Source: Arthrobacter celericrescens (GTDB lineage Bacteria > Actinomycetota > Actinomycetes > Actinomycetales > Micrococcaceae). Taken from it: a stretch of DNA of 64,000 bases. The notes under the pieces were generated by a model that was not told where the DNA came from, did not search any database, and saw only the letters and a list, made by a program, of their open reading frames with translations. Position 1 is the stretch's first letter. Each line of letters starts with the position of its first letter. Of the stretch, positions 39,101 through 46,000 are shown piece after piece. Both the position numbers and the translations under genes were made by a program. Where the stretch lies: contig NZ_QYLP01000094.1 of NCBI RefSeq assembly GCF_003614925.1, positions 1 to 64,000 of the forward strand, read 5' to 3'.

Positions 39101-41001
39101 GCGACATGAGCGGCGACGTCTTCGGCAACGGCATGCTCCTCTCCCGCCACATCAAGCTCGTGGCGGCGTTCGACCACAGGCACATCTTCCTGGATCCGAG
39201 CCCGGACCCGGCCGTCTCCTACGCCGAACGGCAACGGCTCTTCAAGCTCCCCCGTTCCTCGTGGGCCGACTACAAGGCCAAGAAGCTCAGCCCCGGCGGG
39301 GGCGTGTTCTCCCGCGCGGAGAAGTCGATCCCCCTCACCGAGGAGGTCCGGCTCGCCTTGGGCCTGGAGGAAGGCACCGCGGCGATGAGCCCGCCCGATC
39401 TTCTCCGCGCCGTCCTCATGGCCCCGGTGGACCTCCTCTACAACGGCGGCATCGGCACCTACATCAAGGCGTCCGCGGAGTCCCACACCGACGTCGGGGA
39501 CAAGTCCAACGACGCCATCCGGATCGACGCCGCACAGCTCCGCTGCCATATCGTCGCCGAAGGCGGCAACCTCGGCATCACGCAGCGGGGCCGGGTGGAG
39601 GCGGCCCTGGCCGGGATCCTGGTGAACTCCGACGCGATCGACAACTCCGCCGGCGTCGACTGCTCGGACCACGAGGTCAACATCAAGGTCTTCCTGGACC
39701 GGATGATTTCCGCCGGCAGGATGTCCGTGGCCGAACGGACCGGGTTCCTTCATTCGCTGGAGGACGAGGTGGGCCGCCTCGTGCTGAAAACCAACCACGA
39801 CCAGAACACGCTCCTCCTCAACGACAAGCAGCTGGCCCTTGAATGGAGCCCCAGCTTCGAGCGGACCATGGACTGGCTGGAGGGCGCCACGGACCTGGAC
39901 CGCGGCCTCGAATGCCTGCCCAGCAACGAGGAACTCAGGGAACGCGTCGTCCAAACCGGCAAAGGACTGACGACGCCGGAACTCGCCGTACTGGCGGCCT
40001 ACGCCAAGATCGAACTCGCCCGCGAACTCACCGAGGGCGGCCTCTCCGACGATCCCTGGTTTTCACAGACCCTCCAGGACTACTTCCCGCGGCAGGTCAC
40101 CGAACGGTTCGGCGAACACCTCTCGACCCACCCGTTGATGCGCCAGATCGTGGCCACCGTGGTGGCGAACGACATGATCAACATGGGCGGCACCGCGTTC
40201 GCCTTCCGCGCCATGGAGGAGACCACGGTGTCCGCGACGGCGGTTGCCCGCGGGTTCGTGGTCATGCGGCAGATCTGGGACTTCGACGCGATCACGGACG
40301 CCATCGCCCAGCTGCCGGCCGGCCTGGCGAGCGAGCACGGCGCCGCCGTCGCCCTCGACATGCGCCGGCTCCTGGACCGCTCCGTCCGCTGGTACGTGAC
40401 CCACGACTTCCGGGACAAGCCGGTGGCCGATGCGCTGGCCCGCCTCGAAGGGCCGATGTCGCTGCTGCGGGCCAGTTTCACGGGTTTCCTGCACGGCATC
40501 AACCTCGCCCATTCGCTGAAACGGCTGGCACACACGGATTCGGTGGGCGTGCCGCACGAGCTGGGGATCCGGGCCTCGGAAATCCTGGTCAGCTACGGCC
40601 TGCTGGACATCACGGCCATCGCCGAGGAACTGCAGGAACCGGCCGAGGCCGTGGCAGAGGTCTACTTCGCCGTGTTCGAGCGCATCTCGGCCATCCCCCT
40701 GCTGGAGCACATCACCATGCTGCCGCGAGCAACGCACTGGGAGTCCTTGGCCCGGGCCGCACTGCGGGACGACATGTACCTGGTGCTGGCGGACATGACC
40801 AAGGCGGTGGTGCGGCACACCTCCCGGTCCACGACGTCGGCCGCCGATCCGGTGGAGCGGATCACCGATTGGGAGCGCGGGAACATCGAGCAGCTGTCCC
40901 GGATCCAGGAGACCATCCAGGAAGCCATCAAGCCCGGACCGGTGGACATCGCGGCCCTTTCCGTGGCCGTGAAACTGCTGCGGGCCATGGTCCGCCGCTG
41001 A
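36103..41001 (+). CDS. Large NAD-specific glutamate dehydrogenase (GDH-180 class)
   Basis: A 1632-residue cytoplasmic enzyme of the very large bacterial NAD-GDH class, which deaminates glutamate to 2-oxoglutarate and ammonia. The N-terminal half is regulatory. The catalytic core (about 800-1250) has FGAIARGGLRWSDRREDFRT, AQTVKNAVIVPTGAKGGFFP, the NAD-binding VGIGDMSGDVFGNGML, and VAEGGNLGITQRGRVEAAL. A helical C-terminal domain follows. I start at the ATG at 36103 because GGAGG lies 9 nt upstream and the longer frame runs through the tRNA. It would suit growth on amino acids such as the glutamate released by histidine breakdown. Confidence 0.95.
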   Translation: MASRIEPADGFLTDYYEHVADDDVRNYTPETLLERARYHRSLAEHREPGQTVIGVLNETDASLVAIVTDDLPYLLPSATAEIARDAAAIRLLVHPVFSVVRDPATHRLAEVRRGPHRKGLPAGVEPSVPPAGPEAAEEDDDGGHLTEAWVAIEIPRLADEQRAEQLTQRLHAVIEDVRAAAEDSAAIHEELAGEIRRLDGVPDGREAQELLHWLNDGNFIFLGYSGKRGLGLLRKVPAGGPVTTIGSPTSDAGQGRAGVLTLTKSALRSTVLRRAYLDEISLAAADGDGTGCTFVGLFSPGSAARSALDIPVIRDTVAEVLRGVGFPPASHHGKELLSVIEAYPRDELFHIDAAQLAAHARDILRLQDLHSTRLFLRPDSYGRFMTALVFLPRDRYSTAVRLNIERELREAFGSEAIEFELRLGESAMARVFFRILLPDAGSPGASAGTTASGAAPALIDSAALEQRIIAATRSWAQGLDEALQARFPAGEASRLSQLWAAAFPASYKADYEVEDAVGDIAKFESFPPDDGETPDPLLTVYRRAGTAVLSEDARIRLYTTRPQSLTEILPFFHNLGLKVLDQRPFAVLRADGRQFFLYDLGLKYPRGVDPLATGDLLAGSFSAAMRGDSESDAFDALVLREGLGWRRTAILRAYAKYLRQLGSTNSYGFIADTLRENSKATHALLDLFEAKFDPDTFAPDLFEPELIHPGPAGGDVFEGDVFEGHDSEFSHRTQAVHAARTKLAKAIDAVPGLDADRLLRSLASLVDATLRTNFYLGKPYMSFKLSPAGIPAAPEPRPKFEIWVYSPRVEGVHLRFGAIARGGLRWSDRREDFRTEVLGLVKAQTVKNAVIVPTGAKGGFFPKRLPDPAEDRAAWLAEGQESYRTFVRGLLDLTDNLLPDADGGNGSVVPPPRVVRHDGDDYYLVVAADKGTAAFSDIANALAAEYGFWLGDAFASGGSVGYDHKQMGITARGAWESVRHHFKELMIDSGSEDFTVVGIGDMSGDVFGNGMLLSRHIKLVAAFDHRHIFLDPSPDPAVSYAERQRLFKLPRSSWADYKAKKLSPGGGVFSRAEKSIPLTEEVRLALGLEEGTAAMSPPDLLRAVLMAPVDLLYNGGIGTYIKASAESHTDVGDKSNDAIRIDAAQLRCHIVAEGGNLGITQRGRVEAALAGILVNSDAIDNSAGVDCSDHEVNIKVFLDRMISAGRMSVAERTGFLHSLEDEVGRLVLKTNHDQNTLLLNDKQLALEWSPSFERTMDWLEGATDLDRGLECLPSNEELRERVVQTGKGLTTPELAVLAAYAKIELARELTEGGLSDDPWFSQTLQDYFPRQVTERFGEHLSTHPLMRQIVATVVANDMINMGGTAFAFRAMEETTVSATAVARGFVVMRQIWDFDAITDAIAQLPAGLASEHGAAVALDMRRLLDRSVRWYVTHDFRDKPVADALARLEGPMSLLRASFTGFLHGINLAHSLKRLAHTDSVGVPHELGIRASEILVSYGLLDITAIAEELQEPAEAVAEVYFAVFERISAIPLLEHITMLPRATHWESLARAALRDDMYLVLADMTKAVVRHTSRSTTSAADPVERITDWERGNIEQLSRIQETIQEAIKPGPVDIAALSVAVKLLRAMVRR

Positions 41002-41028
41002 GACCGGGATCACAGGCTGACAGTCATC

Positions 41029-41058
41029 TTACAAATTTTGGCCTCCGCCCTTTATGAT
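41029..41058 (+). promoter_or_regulatory. Promoter of the small 73-residue protein gene
   Basis: TTACAA (41029-41034) and TATGAT (41053-41058), 18 nt apart, lie in an AT-rich patch. This implies a start near 41065 and a short leader carrying AGGAGG at 41090-41095. Confidence 0.6.
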
Positions 41059-41102
41059 TTATAAGCCGCCTTCGCATGCGGCAAGTATTAGGAGGCCCCC
41101 AA

Positions 41103-41324
41103 ATGACCCCTGCGATGACTGCAGAACGCGAAATCCACCTGACCTTTTCCAATGGCCAGGACATCCACGACGGCCTGGACCAGGCAGTCAACACCCTGAT
41201 CGAGGACGCCGCGGCACACGCCGACTGCGGCATCCTCGTTACCCGCCACAAGCCGGGTAGCTACACCGTTGCCTTCGACGAGTCCGTGCCCTTCGGCCAG
41301 ACCCGCGAAGCAATCGCAGCCTGA
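41103..41324 (+). CDS. Small conserved protein of unknown function (73 residues)
   Basis: A short soluble protein with an acidic N-terminal half and segments HLTFSNGQDIHDGLDQAVNT and GILVTRHKPGSYTVAFDESV. I do not recognise a domain. It has its own promoter, a strong AGGAGG ribosome binding site 7 nt before the ATG, and a strong terminator, so it is a well-expressed single-gene unit. The context, glutamate dehydrogenase before and a LacI regulator after, gives no clue. Confidence 0.75.
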   Translation: MTPAMTAEREIHLTFSNGQDIHDGLDQAVNTLIEDAAAHADCGILVTRHKPGSYTVAFDESVPFGQTREAIAA

Positions 41325-41383
41325 GCCCAGCGCGGGGCACAGGAGCAACCGGCAGAAAAGCAGCCGGCACAGCAAGCAAACAC

Positions 41384-41430
41384 AGGGACGGCCCCTGAGC
41401 TACCGTTCAGGCTCAGGGACCGTCCCTTTT
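41384..41430 (+). terminator. Rho-independent terminator, possibly bidirectional
   Basis: A 17-bp stem, AGGGACGGCCCCTGAGC with GCTCAGGGACCGTCCCT and one mismatch, has a 10-nt loop and ends in TTTT at 41427-41430. It ends the small-protein gene and may also end the converging LacI gene. Confidence 0.85.
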
Positions 41431-41467
41431 GTGTTGCCCGGGACGCTTGCGTAGCCGGGAGCGCCGC

Positions 41468-42574
41468 CTACAGCGTGCAGCCGCAGCTTTCCCGAAGCAT
41501 CACCTGGACAGGAAGGACCCGCTGCTCGCAAGCCGATGGGACCTCTGCCATCCGTTTGCTCAGGAGTTCGACGGCGACCCGGCCCAGCAGGTCCATGGGT
41601 TGGCGGACCGTAGTGAGAGCCGGCCGCATGAACCGACCTGCATCGATCCCGTCGAAGCCGGTGACCGCAACGTCTTCAGGAACCTTGACCCCGGCCTCGG
41701 TGAGGCCCTCGATGACGCCTAAGGCAGTCTGATCGTTCGCGCACACAATCGCTTCGGGCAGCTGCGACAGTCCTGCCACGTCGGCGAGCATGGCTGTGAG
41801 GGCTTCCCGCGCGTCTGACCTGCCCGTCGTGCCGCCCAGGACAACGCCGTCCGGGGCGGCAAGACCGGCTGCCTGGAGAGCGTGGAGGAACCCTTTGTGC
41901 CGCGCGAAACGGTCGTAGTCATCGACGGGCCCGGCGAACCAGAAACTCCTGCGCCCGTGGTCTTCGATCAAGTGCTGGACGAGCCGGCGCATCCCGGCGT
42001 TGTTGTTGACCGTCACGGAGGACATTACCGCGGGGTCTTCCGGGAATTGGGCAACCAGGACGATGGGCTTGGTCCGGGCCAGGTGGACGAGCGTTGACTC
42101 GGACATCACGTGGGGGAGCACCACGAGGCCGTCTACGCGACGGGCGATCTCATCCAGGGCAACGCCGCCGGAGTCCAGCTTCTGCCAGCCAACGGCGAGC
42201 GGGAGGCCACGCACAGTGCATTCGAGCTCGACGCCCCGGAGCACCTCGTCGGCGAAGAGCGGGTAGAGCCTTGGGCTCGTCGACGATTCGCGGACCAGGG
42301 GGACGTCGTCCTTGTCGAGCCGCTCCGGCATGGCCAGTTCGTCGGGCTCATGGCCGCTGAACGAGTACATGCCGACGACGCCGCTGTGGCGCTCGGCCAG
42401 GCCCCGTGCGAGCCCGCTAGGGGTGTAGCCGAGCGTTTCAACTGCCTTGCGTATCGCCTCCTGCGTAGAGGGCCGCACCTTGTCCGGGGTGCGGAAGAAC
42501 CTGGAAACGGAGGCCGTGGAAACGCCCGCGGCCGCCGCGACGTCGTAAACCGTTGGCGTGCTGTTGGTAGGCAC
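41468..42574 (-). CDS. LacI-family regulator of the GH3/ABC locus
   Basis: A 368-residue LacI/GalR repressor. Its helix-turn-helix is TVYDVAAAAGVSTASVSRFF, followed by the hinge region GYTPSGLARGLAERHSG and an effector domain with IVCANDQTALGVIEGL and DVAVTGFDGIDAGRFM. It is divergent from the ABC transporter and GH3 genes. Two exact reverse-complement operators lie between them, so it probably represses both directions until a glycoside or its product is present. The GTG at 42574 follows AAAGGGG at 5 nt; the long upstream frame has no support. The last residues, ESCGCTL, are ordinary for the family. Confidence 0.9.
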   Translation of the reverse strand: MPTNSTPTVYDVAAAAGVSTASVSRFFRTPDKVRPSTQEAIRKAVETLGYTPSGLARGLAERHSGVVGMYSFSGHEPDELAMPERLDKDDVPLVRESSTSPRLYPLFADEVLRGVELECTVRGLPLAVGWQKLDSGGVALDEIARRVDGLVVLPHVMSESTLVHLARTKPIVLVAQFPEDPAVMSSVTVNNNAGMRRLVQHLIEDHGRRSFWFAGPVDDYDRFARHKGFLHALQAAGLAAPDGVVLGGTTGRSDAREALTAMLADVAGLSQLPEAIVCANDQTALGVIEGLTEAGVKVPEDVAVTGFDGIDAGRFMRPALTTVRQPMDLLGRVAVELLSKRMAEVPSACEQRVLPVQVMLRESCGCTL

Positions 42575-42644
42575 AGAATCCCCTTTCCCCGGGCGTTCGA
42601 CCTCGAGGTCACAAGCCCGGCCAATCGCCGAGGCTATCACAAAC

Positions 42645-42715
42645 TGTACGCGCATACATCGTTGAAATAAAAGGGGACGTGACCCTTGCCACAGCAAAAT
42701 GTATGCGCGTACACT
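42645..42715. promoter_or_regulatory. Paired LacI operators and promoter of the ABC-GH3 operon
   Basis: TGTACGCGCATACA (42645-42658) and TGTATGCGCGTACA (42700-42713) are exact reverse complements, 55 nt apart start to start. The second overlaps the spacer and -10 of a plus-strand promoter: TTGCCA (42686-42691), 18 nt, TACACT (42710-42715). DNA looping between the two sites or double repression by the divergent LacI protein is likely. Confidence 0.75.
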
Positions 42716-42795
42716 CGATAACGCGGGCCGGTCGTCGACGCCGAGCAGCACCAATGCTCTCTTCCCCACCCCTCCCCCTTCCTTTGAGAGGAACA

Positions 42796-44115
42796 ATGAT
42801 GTTTAAGAAACGGGCAGCCCTGCCGGCACCGAGAATGCTCCATCCCAAAGCTACGAAAGCAGCGGCAATCGGCCTTGCAGCGGCCCTGCTCCTGACTGCT
42901 TGCGGACGCGACAATGGATCCGCCTCCGGATCCGCTGAATCAGCTTCGCCAATTGCCTCGGGCCCCGCGACCGGTACAGTCACGGTGTGGGCGCAGGGCG
43001 CCGAGGGCGCCGCACTGCCTGCCTTGGCAAAGGAATTCGAGGCAGCCAATCCCGGCGTGAAGGTCAACGTCACGGCCATCCCCTGGGATGCCGCCCACAA
43101 CAAATATCAGACGGCCATCGCCGGTGGCACCACCCCCGATATCGCCCAAATGGGCACCACCTGGATGAGCGACTTCAGCGATGCCTTTGACGCTACGCCA
43201 GGCACAATCGATACCGGCGACATTTTTCCCGGTTCCGTGAAGTCGACCGACGTGGGCGGGACCACGTATGGCGTCCCGTGGTACGTGGATGCCAATGTGG
43301 TCTTCTACCGCAGCGATCTTGCAGCAAAGGCCGGCCATAAGACCTTCCCCACCGACTGGAATGGCTTCAAATCCTTGGCCAAGGACCTCCAAAACAAGGC
43401 CGGGGCCAAGTATGGGGTGGCCCTCCCCGCGGGCGGAACGGACTCTTTCCAGCGCATTCTCCCGTTTGTCTGGTCGGCCGGGGCTCAGTTGGTGAACCAG
43501 GACAGCACCAAATGGACGCTGGACACATCGGAGCTAGCTGAAGCCCTCAACTACTACAACAGCTTCTTCACCGAAGGCATTGCCAACAAGAACCCCGCCA
43601 CCGGTGCCGGAGCGGCCGAGTCCGCGTTCGTGGACGGATCCGTTCCCATGTGGATCGGCGGTCCGTCCGGGATCGGCGAGCTTGAAAAGGCCGGCGGCGC
43701 GGGATTCGCCGACAAGTACAAGGTGGCCATGGTCCCGAAGCAGAAGTCTGCGACCTCCTTCGCAGGTGGCTCCAACCTGGTCGTGTTCAAGAAATCCCAG
43801 AACCGGGACGCAGCATGGAAGTTCATCCAGTGGCTTTCCCGGCCCGACATCCAGGTCAAGTGGTACAAGGCGACAGGGGACCTGCCCGCATCCCAGTCTG
43901 CGTGGAAGGACCCGTCGCTCTCCGGTGACTCCAAGCTTGCCGTCTTCGGCGACCAGCTCAAGGACGTCAACTCCCCTCCGTCCCTGACCACCTGGACCCA
44001 GGTGTCTGCCGCCGCCGACACCCAGCTGGAACAAATCGTGAAGGCCGGAAAAGACCCGGCTTCGGCCCTGAAGGAACTGCAGTCCACGGCCGACTCAATC
44101 GGGACAGGCCGCTGA
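42796..44115 (+). CDS. Sugar ABC transporter substrate-binding lipoprotein
   Basis: A 439-residue family 1 solute-binding protein. A long n-region precedes the hydrophobic AAIGLAAALLLTACG, with the lipid-bearing Cys near residue 35. The mature part begins with a Ser/Gly linker and then GTVTVWAQGAEGAALPALAK and EFEAANPGVKVNVT. It captures the sugar for the two permeases encoded next. GAGAGGA lies 4 nt before the first ATG (42796) and 7 nt before a second (42799), which may be the true start. It is the first gene of the operon controlled by the upstream LacI operators. Confidence 0.9.
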   Translation: MMFKKRAALPAPRMLHPKATKAAAIGLAAALLLTACGRDNGSASGSAESASPIASGPATGTVTVWAQGAEGAALPALAKEFEAANPGVKVNVTAIPWDAAHNKYQTAIAGGTTPDIAQMGTTWMSDFSDAFDATPGTIDTGDIFPGSVKSTDVGGTTYGVPWYVDANVVFYRSDLAAKAGHKTFPTDWNGFKSLAKDLQNKAGAKYGVALPAGGTDSFQRILPFVWSAGAQLVNQDSTKWTLDTSELAEALNYYNSFFTEGIANKNPATGAGAAESAFVDGSVPMWIGGPSGIGELEKAGGAGFADKYKVAMVPKQKSATSFAGGSNLVVFKKSQNRDAAWKFIQWLSRPDIQVKWYKATGDLPASQSAWKDPSLSGDSKLAVFGDQLKDVNSPPSLTTWTQVSAAADTQLEQIVKAGKDPASALKELQSTADSIGTGR

Positions 44116-44117
44116 AC

Positions 44118-45065
44118 ATGAGCACTACGTCCAGCCGCACCCCGTTGCCTTCCGCATCCCGGTCACCCCGGGGTGCGGCCGGACCCTCCTTGCGCCGCCG
44201 CAGGCAGGCAGTCGTCGCGTGGATGTTCGCGGTCCCGTTCGTGGCGATCTTCGCCGTCTTCATGCTGGTTCCGCTGGTTTCCTCCTTCGCGATGTCCTTC
44301 ACCGACTTCACCAGCCGTGACGTCCAGAACCCGGCCGCGGTCGGTTTCGTCGGCATCAAGCAGTACGCGGCGTTATTCGCCAACGCGCAGTTCGTCCATT
44401 CAATGCTCAACACCGCCTATTTCGTCGTCGTCGGCATGCCACTGACCATGGCTGTCGCGTTGGCCCTCGCTGTGGCACTGAACAGCGGAATCAAACGCTT
44501 CCGGACGGCCTTCCGCGTGGGGTTCTACACCCCCGTGGTCACCAGCATTGTTGCAGTGGCTGTGGTGTGGCGGTTCATCCTGCAGCCGGACGGCCTGCTG
44601 AACACCATCCTGGGCGCTGCGGGAATCCACGGCCCTGACTGGCTCAACAGCACCACATGGGCCATGCCGGCCATGATCCTGATGGCCGTGTGGCGGAACA
44701 TGGGCACGCTGATGATCATCTTCCTGGCGGGGCTGCAGAACGTATCGGTGGAAATGCTCGAAGCCGCCGAAGTGGACGGTGCCAATGCCTGGCAGCGGTT
44801 CACCAGGATCACGCTGCCCACCCTCCGGCCCACCCTGCTGCTGGGCGCGGTGCTGCTCTCCGTCGGCTACCTGCAGTTCTTCGAAGAGCCGTTCGTGATG
44901 ACCAAGGGCGGGCCGCTCGATTCGACCCTGTCCATCAGCTACTTCACTTACAACCAGTTCGGATTCGGCAAGTACGGCTTGGCATCTGCCGCCAGCTATG
45001 TGCTCTTCGTCGCCATTGCGCTGCTGAGCCTCATCCAATTCCGTGCCCTCCGGTCGAAGGACTAA
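44118..45065 (+). CDS. Sugar ABC transporter permease (MalF type)
   Basis: A 315-residue CUT1 permease with a basic N-terminus (LRRRRQ), a first helix AWMFAVPFVAIFAVFMLVPL, and the EAA loop MLEAAEVDGANAWQRFTRIT that contacts the ATPase. It begins 2 nt after the binding-protein stop. It pairs with the MalG-type permease encoded 8 nt downstream. No ATPase gene is present in the operon. Confidence 0.9.
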   Translation: MSTTSSRTPLPSASRSPRGAAGPSLRRRRQAVVAWMFAVPFVAIFAVFMLVPLVSSFAMSFTDFTSRDVQNPAAVGFVGIKQYAALFANAQFVHSMLNTAYFVVVGMPLTMAVALALAVALNSGIKRFRTAFRVGFYTPVVTSIVAVAVVWRFILQPDGLLNTILGAAGIHGPDWLNSTTWAMPAMILMAVWRNMGTLMIIFLAGLQNVSVEMLEAAEVDGANAWQRFTRITLPTLRPTLLLGAVLLSVGYLQFFEEPFVMTKGGPLDSTLSISYFTYNQFGFGKYGLASAASYVLFVAIALLSLIQFRALRSKD

Positions 45066-45073
45066 GCACTGCC

Positions 45074-45970
45074 ATGACATCTCCCACAGAAACCCTCACA
45101 CCCGGACCCTCGCGGACCGAATCCGGTGAACCTGCGCGCCGTCCCCGCCGACGCGGTCAGCGCGGCCGGACTCTCGTATATATCCTGCTGCTGCTCGCCG
45201 TGGCCGCCACCCTCCTGCCGTTCGCCTGGATGCTGCTGGGATCCTTTAAGACCCAGGGTGAACTCCTTCGCCGGCCTGTCACGTGGTGGCCACAGGAGGG
45301 CACCCTTGCCAACTACATTTCCTGGTTCACTGAGCTGCACATCGAGAAGTTCTTCGCCAACAGCCTCATCGTTGCCGTCGTCACGGTCCTGGGCAACCTG
45401 CTCTTCTGCTCGATGATCGGCTACGCGCTGGCGAAGATGGACTTTCCAGGGAAGCGGTTCCTCTTCTTGCTGGTGATGGTGACCCTGATGGTGCCCGGGG
45501 TGGTCACATTCGTTCCCCTCTTTGTCATGGTCAGCAAACTGGGGCTGGTCAGCACTTACCCGGCGCTGTTCCTTCCGTTCCTGGCCTCGCCAGTAGGCGT
45601 CTTCCTGATGCGCCAGTTCATGCTGGGCATCCCGGATTCAATCATTGAAGCGGCACGGATCGACGGAGCCAGCGAGTTCCGGATCTTCGCCCGCGTGGTG
45701 ATGCCCCTTTGCGGGCCGCCTTTGGCAACGCTGGGGATCCTGACTTTCCTGGGCTCGTGGAACAACTTCCTCTGGCCGCTCGTCGCGGCCCAGAGTGAAG
45801 ACATGTACACCCTGCCTGTGGCGTTGTCCCTTTTCTCGACCGGGCAGAATGCCACCAACTACGGCCTGCTGCTGGCCGGATCGGTCCTGGTCATCACCCC
45901 GATCGTTGCCCTTTTCGTTGCACTGCAGCGCTTCTTCATCCAAAGCGTCGCCGCCACCGGCATCAAGTAA
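45074..45970 (+). CDS. Sugar ABC transporter permease (MalG type)
   Basis: A 298-residue CUT1 permease. TLLPFAWMLLGSFKTQGELL near the N-terminus, the EAA loop IIEAARIDGASEFRIFARVV and the C-terminal QRFFIQSVAATGIK are diagnostic of MalG-type subunits. The ATG at 45074 follows the MalF-type stop by 8 nt. The GH3 gene starts 30 nt downstream in the same direction, so glycoside uptake and hydrolysis are made together. Confidence 0.9.
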   Translation: MTSPTETLTPGPSRTESGEPARRPRRRGQRGRTLVYILLLLAVAATLLPFAWMLLGSFKTQGELLRRPVTWWPQEGTLANYISWFTELHIEKFFANSLIVAVVTVLGNLLFCSMIGYALAKMDFPGKRFLFLLVMVTLMVPGVVTFVPLFVMVSKLGLVSTYPALFLPFLASPVGVFLMRQFMLGIPDSIIEAARIDGASEFRIFARVVMPLCGPPLATLGILTFLGSWNNFLWPLVAAQSEDMYTLPVALSLFSTGQNATNYGLLLAGSVLVITPIVALFVALQRFFIQSVAATGIK

Positions 45971-46000
45971 CGCTTTCACCGAACAGCCGAGAGGTACCAC

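Noticed and set aside
35881..39954. A 1357-codon open frame on the minus strand opposite the glutamate dehydrogenase
   Set aside because: It is the mirror of a real gene with GC-rich third positions; the translation is rich in Gly, Arg, His and Val without domains, and it crosses the tRNA on the other strand.
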